From positions 18,280,001-18,344,000 of the forward strand of contig CM042555.1 of NCBI GenBank assembly GCA_023630585.1: a stretch of 64,000 nucleotides of DNA, given 5' to 3'. How positions within the stretch are numbered: the stretch's first letter is position 1; the number at the start of each line of letters is the position of its first letter. Both the position numbers and the translations under genes were made by a program. The DNA comes from Cranoglanis bouderius (taxonomy: Eukaryota; Chordata; Actinopteri; Siluriformes; Cranoglanididae). The notes beneath the pieces were generated by a model, which was given only the letters and a program-made list of their open reading frames with translations, did not search any database and had not been told where the DNA came from. Shown here one piece after another: positions 26,001-38,100 of the stretch.

Positions 26001-29000
26001 CGTGTACGCCTTAATCGGAATGAAAGCGTTCACGTGAACGCCTTAATCGGAATGAAAGCGTTCACGTGAACGCCTTAATCGGAATGAAAGCGTTCACGTG
26101 AACGCCTTAATCGGAATGAAAGCGTTCACGTGAACGCCTTAATCGGAATGAAAGCGTTCACGTGAACGCCTTAATCGGAATGAAAGCGTTCACGTGAACG
26201 CCTTAATCGGAATGAAAGCGTTCACGTGAACGCCTTAATCGGAATGAAAGCGTTCACGTGAACGCCTTAATCGGAATGAAAGCGTTCACGTGAACGCCTT
26301 AATCGGAATGAAAGCGTTCACGTGAACGCCTTAATCGGAATGAAAGCGTTCACGTGTACGCCTTAATCGGAATGAAAGCGTTCACGTAGACACGTCAATC
26401 GGAATGGAAATGTTCACGTAGACACGCCAGTCGGAATGGAAAGGTTCACGTGTACACGCCAGTCGGAATGGAAAGGTCCACGTGTACACGCCAGTCGGAA
26501 TGGAAAGGTCCACGTGTACACTTTCATTGGAATAAAAACTTTAATCGGAATAAAAATGTTCACGTCAGTCGGAATGGAAAGGTCCACGTGTACACGCCAG
26601 TCGGAATGGAAAGGTCCACGTGTACACGCCAGTCGGAATGGAAACGTTCACGTGTACACGCCAGTCGGAATGGAAACGTTCACGTGTACACGCCAGTCGG
26701 AATGGAAACGTTCACGTGTACACGCCAGTCGGAATGGAAACGTCCACGTGTACACGCCAGTCGGAATGGAAACGTCCACGTGTACACGCCAGTCGGAATG
26801 AAAAGGTCCACGTGTACACGCCAGTCGGAATGAAAAGGTCCACGTGTACACGCCAGTCGGAATGAAAAGGTCCACGTGTACACGCCAGTCGGAATGAAAA
26901 GGTCCACGTGTACACGCCAGTCGGAATCAGAACAAAAGTGCACATGTATACACCTTAAGCGACGCATAAAACTTCGTGTATACACATCAATCGGAATAAA
27001 AACATTCACGTGTTCACCTTAATCAGAATAAAAAGGTTCACGTATACACCATGATTGGAATAAAAAGTTAATGTATACACCTTAATCGGAATTAAAGCGC
27101 TCACGTGTTCACCTTAATCGGAATTTGAAAAAATGTAACGTATACACGTCAATCAGAATAAAAACCTTTATGTATACGTCATAATTGGAATTTAAGTTTA
27201 GTTTAAGGTTAGTCTAAATGACATTTATATAAAATTGGTCACGTTTACGTTCTTTAAACAATCTATTCAGTTGATGAATAGTCTGATTACTTTGTGTCTG
27301 ATTACTTTGTGTCTGATTACTTTCATGATTGCAGTCTGTACGTGCGTTCTGCTCATGTGCTTTTGAGTAACAAAGCGCTCCTTGTGCAATAAAACTGTCC
27401 TGTGAGAAAACACGACTCATGTTAGAAATTTTCATTTGTTTAATCTGTGAGGAGGGGCTTGGTATCAGATGAACATTTTGAGGCAGATGCAGGAGGCAGA
27501 TTCCCCTCAATAAAGTTGAATATTCGTTATTCAGCAAGGATACTGAAGTGGACAAATCTTCGTTAAAAGATGAGACGGAAATAATTTGAAGTGTCGTACT
27601 GACGAAAGACGAAATGGCTGAAATAACGGAAAGGTCATGGGTCAGCAGTGCTTCCAAACCGACTCATTGGTGTGGACAAGACCTAGGGGTTATCGCCTCT
27701 AAATAGCCCTCAGGTGGCGTTTTAAATACTGGAGCATCACCCTGATTAGACAGACTCGTCTTTTTATCATTTTTTTCATTCTTTCGTTCACTCCGTCTCT
27801 GTTAACACAATTTTGGGGTAATAGAGTTCCTATATCCGTGGACCGCTCGTTGTTTGGGTTCGTAGCAACGTAAACGAGGAGCTGGGGCTCGATATTGCGG
27901 CTCAATCCCACAACGCAACGTCACATCGAATCGCAGAACCCCGTGTTAATCGCGTCAAGTGGCGTTGTCATTTCAGCCATATACAGCTGGTACAGTACTC
28001 CTTGAAACGAAACGGCGTTCCTCCAGGGCCACGGTGCTACAGGAAACAACACTGAACTAAACAAGACTACACGTTTTTACATAGTGAGCACGTGCAAACG
28101 TGTGCAAATTACACGAGCCAGTACAATAAATACTAAAACAGGACAGTAATCGCAGTAAGTAGGGCTGCACGGTATACCGGTAGTATCGCGATGCTAAAGC
28201 TTCAGAATACCGCCGATGCCAGCGTATTTTTTAAACGGTAGTATCGTCATTACGGTGGTACCGTAAGTAACGTTGTATGTGCGGGAGTTAATACTATTTT
28301 CACTAAAGCAACACCTCACTGCTTTTGCAGAATACAGAAAGGTCAGTGATCCTTCGTTTACCCTAAACTCTTTACCGTAATCTTTTAAAGATTTCCTGTT
28401 TGGTACCCAGCGAGCTAATGTTATGCTAACCGCAAAAGCAAAAATGCAATGCAAAAATCACAAAGGGAGTGGCATGATGTTCAGTTAAGTGTGTGTGTGT
28501 TTGTCAGTCCAGTCTCTGAGTATTGAGGAGTCTTGTGGCTTGGGGGATGCTTCGGTACCTTTTTCCAGACAACAGGAAGGTGAAGGGTTTGTGTGAGGGG
28601 TGTGTGGGGTCATCAACAATGCTGATGGCTTTGCGGAGGTGGCGTGTGGTGTAAAATGTCTGTGATGGAGGGAAGAGAGACCCTGATGATCTTCTCAGCT
28701 GTCCTCACTGTCCGCTGCAGGGTCTTGCGATCCAAATGGTGAAATTTCCAAACAAGGCAGTAATGCACCTGCTCAGGATGCTCTCAGTAGTCCCTCTGTA
28801 GAATGGGGTGGGGGGTGGGAGATGGGCTTTTCTCAGACTTAGCAGAAAGTAGAGATGCTGCTGGGCTTTCTTGGTTCTGTTGCTGCCGTTGAGGGACCAG
28901 GTGAGGCTCTCAGCCAGGTGAACACCAAGGAATTTGGTGCTCTTGACAATCTCCACGGAGGAGCCTTCAATGTTCAGAGGAGAGTGGTCGCTCCATGCTT

Positions 29001-32000
29001 TCCCGAAGTGAACAACCATCTCTTATGTTTTGTCCGCATTCAGAGACCGGTTGTTCGCTGCACCATCTCTCTGTATGCCGACTCGTCCATCTTTCTGATG
29101 AGACCCACCACGGTCATGTCATCGGCGAACTTAATGATGTGATTCGAGCTGTGTGTTGCTGCACAGTCGTGAGTCAGCAGAGTGAACAGCAGTGTACTGA
29201 GCACACAGCCCTGGGGGTCCCCGTGCTCAGTGTGGTGGTGCTGGAGATGCTGTTCCCGATCCGGACTGACTGAACTCTCCCAGTCAGGAAGTCCAGGATC
29301 CAGTTACAGAGGAGTTCAGGCTGTTCAGGCCCAGCAGGTTCAGCTTTCCAATAAGGTGCTGAGGAATGATTGTGTTGAATTCTGAGCTGAAGTCTATGAA
29401 CAGCATTTGAACGTACAGGGCCCTCCACTAATATTGGCACCCTTGGTAAATATGAGCAAAGAAGGCTATGAAAAATTTTGGTCATTTGTTAAAAAAAATT
29501 CACAAAAATATTTTGAAAAATCTATTACTTTTTAAATAATCTTTGTTAAATGTGTGTGCCACAATTATTGGCACCCTTTTACTCAATACTTTGTGCTACC
29601 TCCCTTTGCCAAGATAATAGCTCTGAGTCTTCTCCTATAATGCTTGATGAGGTTGGAGAATACATGGCGAGGGATCTGAGACCATTCCTCCATACAGAAT
29701 CTCTCCAGAGCCTTCAAATTTCGAGGTCCACGCTGGTGGACTCTCCGCTTCAGTTCACCCCACAGGTTTTCTATGGGTTTCAAGTCAGGGGACTGGGATG
29801 GCCATGGCAGGACCTTGATTTTGTGGTCAGTAAAACATTTTTGTGTTGATTTTGATGTATGTTTTGGATCATTGTCCTGCTGGAAGATCCAACCACGGCC
29901 CATTTGAAGCTTTCTGGCAGAGGCAGTCAGGTTTTCATTTAATATCTGTTGATATTTGGTAGAGTCCGTGATGCCATGTATCCTAACAAAATGTCCAGGT
30001 CCTCTGGCAGAAAAACAGCCCCAAAACATTAAAGAGCCACCACCATATTTAACCGTGGGCATGAGGTGCTTTTCCATATGGCTACCTCTCTGTGTGCACG
30101 AAACCCACCTCTGGTGTTTATTGCCAAAAAGCTCTATTTTGGTTTCATCTGACCATAGAACCCGATCCCATTTGAAGTTCCAGTGGTGTCTGGCAAACTG
30201 AAGACGCTGGAGTTTGTTTTTGGATGAGAGTAGAGGCTTTTTTCTTGAAACCCTTCCAAACAACTTGTGGTGATGTAGGTGACTTCAGATTGTAATTTTG
30301 GAGACTTTCTGACCCCAAGATGCAACTAACTTCTGCAGTTCTCCAGCTGCGATCCTTGGAGACTTTTTGGCCACTCGAACCATCCTCTTCACAGTGCATT
30401 GAGACAATATAGACACACGTGCAATTCCAGGTTGATTCATAACATTTCCAGTTGACTGGAGCTTTTTAATTATTGCCCTGACGGTGGAAATGGGCATTTT
30501 CAATGCTTGTGCTGTTTTCTTATAGCCACTTTCCATTTTGTGAAACAACCTTTTACCGCACATCACAGCTATATTCCTTGGTCTTACCCATTGCTTTGAA
30601 CGACTAAGGGAATTTGGCCTATGTGTTGCCTCATATTTATACCCATGTGAATCAGGAAGTCATGGTTGAACAATTTCCTGTTCCTAGTCACCCAAGTGTA
30701 CTAAAAAACAAAAAAAAAAATCATAATAAATATCAATGGGAATATACTTAAAATATATTTCTCATATGAATTCATAGGGGTGCCAATAATTGTTGCACAC
30801 CTATATTTAAAAAACAGATTTTTTTTTGACAAACCTGTGTTTTGTGTGATATCCATGAGAGCAGAGTATTTTCTGAACAAAAGATTAAACAAAAAGACAA
30901 ATTTTCACAGCCTTCTTTGCTCGTGTTTACCAAGGGTGCCAATATTAGTGGAGGACACCGTATGTGATCTTTTTGACCAGGTGGATGAGGGCCAGATGGA
31001 GGGTGGTGGCGGCGAGGCGGCGACGATACATGAAGGACTCGATGAAATCCTCTGAGCACTCTGCCAGGAATGCTGTCTGGTCCAGCAGCCTTCCGTGGGT
31101 TGAATCTGCATAGAGTTTTCCTCGTGTGCAAATGTTAACGTTTTATCCGAAGCATTTACATGAAGGGAGGGCGTCACGTGACCATCAGAGGTCACCGAGG
31201 GGGGTTTTAAACGGTCATTCAAGGTTTTCCTTACCGTAGGTTAGGAGATTTCCTCTAGAGTAGCTCGACCTGCAGCTGGCTCACCGCGCCGCTGTGTTGA
31301 GTAACATAGAGCTGCTGTGAGAGGATCAGCACCGTCGTCATTGGCCAGTCAGCCAGCCATGAACAGGTGTTTTCTGGTGTTCAGGAGCGTGAGATTTGGT
31401 ACTCGTCAAAATAGCACCAGTGCAGAACTGAAAGCAAGAGCGTGTTGGAGCACACAGAGTCACAGCGTTTAAACCAGTGGTCTCTTTCTTTCTGACCAAA
31501 CAACATTGGTTCACAGACATGGCTGCTTTTTTTTAAAAAATTTTTTTAAGTTTATTTATTTTTTTCACCCAACTTATGAGACCTCGTGCCACCAGACCTG
31601 TGTTCTCCGTCGTTTCTGGAGTCTTGACAGCTCTGTAGTCACGGCAACGGTCTTTCATCTGCGCCCGGGGAGCTAGAGGAGGAAAAAAGCGAAGTGATGG
31701 TGGCGAGCGAAACCTCGAACGTGCTGCACCTGTTCCAGCCCAGACGGCCAACCATCACATGGGCCCACCGACCGACCGACCGACAGCTGCAGCTGCCCGA
31801 CGTGCTTATTTATAGACGGAGGGAGCTGAATGAGAAGGAAAGAGGGAGGGAGGGTCTGGTTCGGAGACGGGTGCAGTAGTCAAGGCAGAGAGCGAGGGAT
31901 CTAGAAGCGTTTCGTGACCAGCCTACAACGATCGCGTGACGTAATTCGTCGTTTCACCGTGTCTCGTCGGCCAGCCCTAGTAGTGACCGAGAGGGAGGGA

Positions 32001-32408
32001 GAGACAGAGAGAGTGTGAGGTTTGGTGTGGCGGAGAAAGAGAACTGAAGTGTGTGTTGCGGTGGAAGAAAAAGCCGGAAGGCATCGGGTCAGTGTGGAGA
32101 GAAGACGACAAGAATCCCCTTCTCTTTCCCTCCCCTTCACCATGCTGGGACTCACGTGGCTTCTGAAACCAAAACAATACTGTGCCTCCCGGCTGCGCTC
32201 CGGGTGTGTGTGTGTGTGTGTGTGTGAGATAGCTCTAGTGTTTGCCTGGGAGTGAGCTCTGTGTGTGTGTGTGTGTGTGTGTGTCTCTGTGCGTGTGTGC
32301 TTCAAGTCCTCAGTGCCCTGTAAAAGGAGTGATTCAGCACAAAGATGGAGAGATAAGGGCTGTGTGAATGAAAGAGAGAGAGACAGGGCCGTGTGTTGGC
32401 AAGCAAGC

Positions 32409-32461
<53 letters not shown>

Positions 32462-32519
32462 GGCAATAAAAGAGGAAGAGATGAGTTCCTTTCGAGTTGC
32501 TCTGGTGTCGAGCACTTGC

Positions 32520-32573
<54 letters not shown>

Positions 32574-35157
32574 ACTCTGGGAGGCGGGCAGATAGAGTGC
32601 CCTCATTTATTGCCAGACGCTTCATGCTACATGCCCTGCATCTAAATCACAGGAGCAGGAAAGCACACACACACAGCGTGTTTAAAGAGCCGTGGCAGAC
32701 CATAGACTGAAAAAAAAACAAAACGTGCTTTGGATTTAGCTCACAGAGTGTTAGTACAACCTTTTCAGCAAATTTATCCATTTCTCTCTGACTCGGGCCG
32801 TGCATCGTGTTTCAGTTGACGTTTACTCGGTACAGTCAGGTTTCCTGATACGTTCATACTTTGTTTACTGATTTCAAAGAATTTCAGTCCTGTTAAAAAT
32901 TCTACATACGTTTATAGTAGTCTAAAGAAGTTTTAACCCCGGGCCCTGATCTCAGATTTGTAGTGATAGCGGTCCTAAAGCGGAGCCCTGAGGTACACCA
33001 CAGAGGTTTTTTACTTCGGTTAATAACTTTACCTTGTTATAAGGATTAAGCTCGAGTGTAGCGTTTGCATGAATCACCCTTTTGTGAGTTTACCAAATGT
33101 TAGATTTATTAATCCTCTCGACTGGCCACTGAAACGCAAATGATTTCATTTAAAACTACAGCCAAGCAGGAAAAAGTAGTCTTCTACATATTTCGTTTCC
33201 TCGGTATGTCCTCGTTTTATGTCGTAACTCACTCCTTTTGTTTCTGTCTTCTTCTCAGAGTTGAGCTCGTTGTCATGGGACGACCTGGAGAGCAACCTGC
33301 CGGACGAGTTGATTCCGAGCGGCCCGAACGGAGACCTCGGTCTGATGGCCATTCCCTCGAATGGTGGCGCAGATGCCGCCGCTAAGCACAAGCAACTCTC
33401 CGAGCTCCTGCGAGCGGGCAGCGGCGGCAGCCTGAACTCGTCCAGCCCGGCACCCGGGGGAGGCATGGGGTCTCAGCTGGGCGCCCTGGGTAAGAGCCCG
33501 CTGGGCCAGGGCTCTCCATCGCACGCCTCTCCGACACCAAAGCCAGCAGGAGCCGCACCTGGTAACGGCGCCATGGGCATGAACGCCGGCTTCAACCAGG
33601 CCATGCTGAACAATGGCATGATGGCACAGAGCGCGGCCGCGCAGCAGCAGGGCCAGGTGATGAACGGGACGCTGGGGCCGGGTGGGCGTGGCAGGGGCGC
33701 TCCAGGCATGCAGTACCAGGGGGCGGCATCTGTAGGGCAGCAAGTGGCAGCAGCAGGGGCGGCGCCAGGAGGAGCGGGCAGCGTGCTGGCGGAGACCCTG
33801 ACGCAGGGGGCGCAGCAGATGGGCATGAGCGCTCAGCAAGCAGGCAACATGAACAAGGTGAGACACTCGCTCTTTCCTCCCATAGGTGCACTAAAATACC
33901 CAGCATGCATCATGCAAATATGTCATTTACATATGAACAGGCGTACAAGATTATTTGAAGTAGGGGTGTCAATTTACACAAATTCCCATCGTCGTTTGAA
34001 TGAATGATCAATTAATCGAGTAATCGTTAACCTTAATACCGCAAGATGCGTCTACTGCAGTGGCGTGTAGCCACCGGCATGACGGGGCGTGCAAGTGCCG
34101 GATTCTTCCCAGATGTGCGTAGGATATTTGGAGAATACGAAAAAGCATATTTTTACTCTCCTCTCGTCTGTAATAGCAGCCCAGTGCGATACCGAACGAG
34201 CCAGTTCTCAGTTATCACACACAAAAAAAAACAATTAAGCAACCCGTTTTTCTCCAGAGGCTTTTCCTTGTGTTGCGTGATATGCAAAGAGCGTTCGTTT
34301 GCATAGAAGCACATCCGGATAGCCGCTCCGCATTTCATGTTAATTGGTTAATTAGGGCGAAGAGCGACATCCTGCACTCCGCGACACGGCCGAGCTGCTC
34401 TGTTTAAAACCGCCGATGTAAATATGACCGCGGTGGGCGTGTCGGACAAATTAGAGCGCTCTCAAAGGAGAGAAACGCTGTGGGTGTTTTGTGTAGGATG
34501 CAAACAGCGAGGTTAGCGTTGACTGATGTTGATGAAACGCCAGCATGTGAACCATAAAACATGTACTAGTTTATTTATATAAATGTGCCGTGGAACTGAT
34601 GGCCAGGTTTCATCGGGGATCCCTGCTGTGTTATTGTGTCCATATGGCGGGTCGTAACTCGCGCACGCTCGCGTTGCCGCTCGGGTACAACGTGGTGCGG
34701 TGCAATACGAAAAAGGGCGTTTACCTTTCACCGGACGCCGCTGTGGTTTCACAGGAAGCGTGTAGGAAGCCGTCGGGCCGCTCTCACACACTTCACACCT
34801 CTACTCGGTGCTCCTACCACATCAGAGCACCGCCGTGCTTTCTCTAGTCTGCGTGTAGCAGCAGTACATCATTCTGCGGTGCTTCTACATCCTCTCGCAC
34901 CACAGAAACCGTCTGTCCTGAAGACTTTCCCGTGTTACTAAACAAGTGATTTGCAGCTGTCTGAGAACATGAATCAACACCGTCTGACCAATCAGAATCG
35001 AGAGTTCACTAGAGCTGTGGTGTGTTGGTGTGTTAAGAGACAGTGAACGGAGTGGCAGTTATGGCTCTTGAGGGATGAGAGGGAGAGAGAGAGAGAGAGA
35101 GTGCCACAGATCTGTATGTGAATGAGTAAGCACAGCGGGAGGAGGGTCAGGATAAAG

Positions 35158-35193
<36 letters not shown>

Positions 35194-38100
35194 AGAGAGC
35201 GAGGGAGTGAGAGAGCGAAGCGAGAGGAGGGCTGGCAGCGCGTGCGGCGCTCAGCTGGCCTCTTTTTATCTGGTCCGCTGGAGCGATGTCAACAGAGGAG
35301 AGCAAGCGGGTGGCGTGCTGCCGGAGGGAGGGGGGGGGGGTGTTGAAGTGGATGAACGAAAGCAGAAGAAGGGGGGAGGGGGAGGGTGCTCTTCAGAGAG
35401 TGCTCGAGGCACGTCTGCGTGGAGTTACGCCTGTTCCTCGAGCACTCCTGCCCTTTAGCGTTTTCTCTCCACAGGCCAATTCCTTCATGTTAATTAGCTG
35501 ATAATTGGATGATTTCCAAAAAGGGGAAAACACCCAACTCTGGAAGGCAGGGGTTTTACTCCAGGATTGAGAAATACCGACCCACGCTGTAGGAAAGCTC
35601 TAACACTGTGAGCTGCTGTATATATGGTGGTCAGACTGGTATTATATACTTTATAATACTAATATACAGTCATCTCCAAAACTATTGGAACAGCCAGGCT
35701 GTTGTTGTTGTAGACTGAAGACATTTGGGTTTCAGAACAAAAGATGTACATGAGAAGAGAGTTTAGGATTCCAGCTTTTATTTCCTGGTATTTATATGTA
35801 CATCTGGTAAACGACATAGAACATGACACATTTTGTGTCAGACCATCCAGTTTGTAGGCGAGCAAAAATACCGGACTGACGGCTGTTACCCAGGTGTGTC
35901 CTGTTAGATTGATTATTTAAACAATAAATAGCTCTGAACATCATCCTTTGGTTTTTAGCCTTCAGTTTCCCCTGTGAAGGCTGCATTTGTTGTTAAGAAG
36001 GATAAGCCAAGATGAAGGTCAGAGAGCTGTATATGGGAGAAGAGCAAGCCATTTTGAAGCTGAGAAAAGAGGGAAAATCAATCGGAGCCATTGCACAAAC
36101 ATTGGACACAGCCAATACAACAATTTGGAATGTCGTGATGGGTCGGCCAACAGTCGATGATGGGAACGTTGTGAGAGCTGTGAAGAAAAACCCATGTATC
36201 ACAATCCACCGTTTGAGGAAGACTTCGAGTGCAGAAATATTGAGGCCGTACCCCAAGATGCAAACCACTCGTCAGCAGTAGGAACCAGAACTCCAGATTG
36301 GAATTCGCAGAGAAATACAGAGACGAGCCACAAAAGTTCTGTAACCAAGATGAACCTCTATCAGAGTGATGGAAAGGAGAAAGAAAGGATCTGCTCATGA
36401 TCCAAAGTATACAAGCTAATGTGTGAAACATGGTGGAGGTAGTGTCATGGCTTGGGCTTGCACGGCTGCTTCTGGAACAGGCTCACTAATCTTTATTGAT
36501 GATGGAACTCGTGATGGTAGCAGCAGAATGAATTCAGAAGTTTACAGGAACATTTTGTCTGTCAGTTTACAGAGAAATGCATCCAAATTAATTGGGAGGA
36601 ACTTCATCATGCAGCAAAACACACTGCCAAGTGAACAAAGGACTTCACCAGGGGGGAAACAGTGGAAGGTTTTAGTCTGGCCAAGTCAATCACCAGACCT
36701 TAACCTTAACACAACTGAGCAGCATTTTACCTCCTGGAGAGGAGACTGAAGGGAGAACCCCCCCCCCCCCCCCAAAAAAAAAAAAAAAACAAACAAACAA
36801 AAAAAAACAAAACAAACAACAACTGTAAGAGGCTGCGGTAAAAACCTGGAAGAGCATCACAAAAGAAGAAACAACAGTTTGGTGTCAGTGAATCGCAGGT
36901 TTGATACAGTTATTGCAAGCAAGGGATATGCAACCAGATATTAAGTGTTCTTTATTTTAATTTACTTCAAGACTTATCTGTTCCTATACTTTTGCTCACC
37001 TGAAAATTGGACGGTCTGATGCAAAAGGCTCTGTTTTATGTTGTTTAGCACAAATACCAGAAAATAAAAGCTGAAATCCTAAACTCTCTCTTGATCTCTC
37101 AAACAAATGTATTGGCCTTGCTGCTCCAATAGTTTCGGAGGGACCTGTATACTGTGCAGTGCGTATTATGAAATAGGGAGCTGCACGGGTTTTGGTTTTT
37201 CTCAGTAATGATGGGTTTGGATAAATTTCCCGACGTGACTCGGTTTTAACGACTGCCGGATTAAACCAGGTGCTCATGTTCATTCTTAGCGTTTCCGAGA
37301 TGAACCTAATGTTATTATGTCATAGACTTTAAAATGACTAAAGTTCAGTAAAACTGTCCTGCTCATGAAACAACTGTAATGATCATTTTTAGCCGTTATT
37401 GTGCGGCCCATAATAGCATCTTTCCACAGAGCCAGTGTTGTAATATGGAGGATTTCATTTTAATATTCAATTAATATTGCTGAGATTTGAATTTTTGAGC
37501 TGTGTTCTTTATTCTGTTATGACGACTGAGATTAAATTGACGTGCTGCATTTCTTCTTCTCTCTGTCTCACCGTCTGTCTGTAGATGGGCATGGCCGGGG
37601 GTGGCAGTCCATTCGGTCAGTACCAGGCGGGCGGGCAGCAGTTAGCGACGGCGGGGGTAAACGCCCAGCTGCAGAATAAAGCAGCTCTGGCGAACAGCCT
37701 GCCAGCTTTCAGCGCTGATCTGAAGGGAGCCGCCGTGGCGAACGTCCCGAACATGGTGAGTGTTCAGCGCTCGCTTGTTTCTCGTCTCACCGCGACACGC
37801 CCTCAATCCTACAGTTTATCCATGCACCCAAAGCCGCACGCTGTTTTGAACGTGCGCTGTACATCGAGCCATGTTAACGAGTCAGCTATATCTGTTGGAC
37901 ACGCCGTTACGACTCGTGGTACCTGTTAATTGGCTCGAGATCTGTTTATTGTCCCCAACAAGTACACTAACACGTCCTTGTCTGTCTCCCTGTGCAGCCC
38001 CAGGCGCAGCAGCAGCAGGTGGCAGTTGGAATGGTCGGGTGTCAGGGTGTACCCGCTGGTCCCACGGCCGACCCAGAGAAGCGCAAGCTGATCCAGCAGC

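Noticed and set aside
26436..27009. Long repetitive frames (TCTRQSEWK and FRLACTRG repeats)
   Set aside because: They arise from the 32-bp minisatellite; with a period not divisible by three they cycle through frames and appear on both strands.
25420..27190. CRISPR array
   Set aside because: Units are contiguous with no unique spacers and lie in a vertebrate intron; this is a minisatellite.
27214..27657. 147-codon minus-strand frame in crebbp intron 1
   Set aside because: Not recognised, has short internal repeats and no splice or promoter evidence. It could be a decayed mobile-element piece, but I cannot support it.
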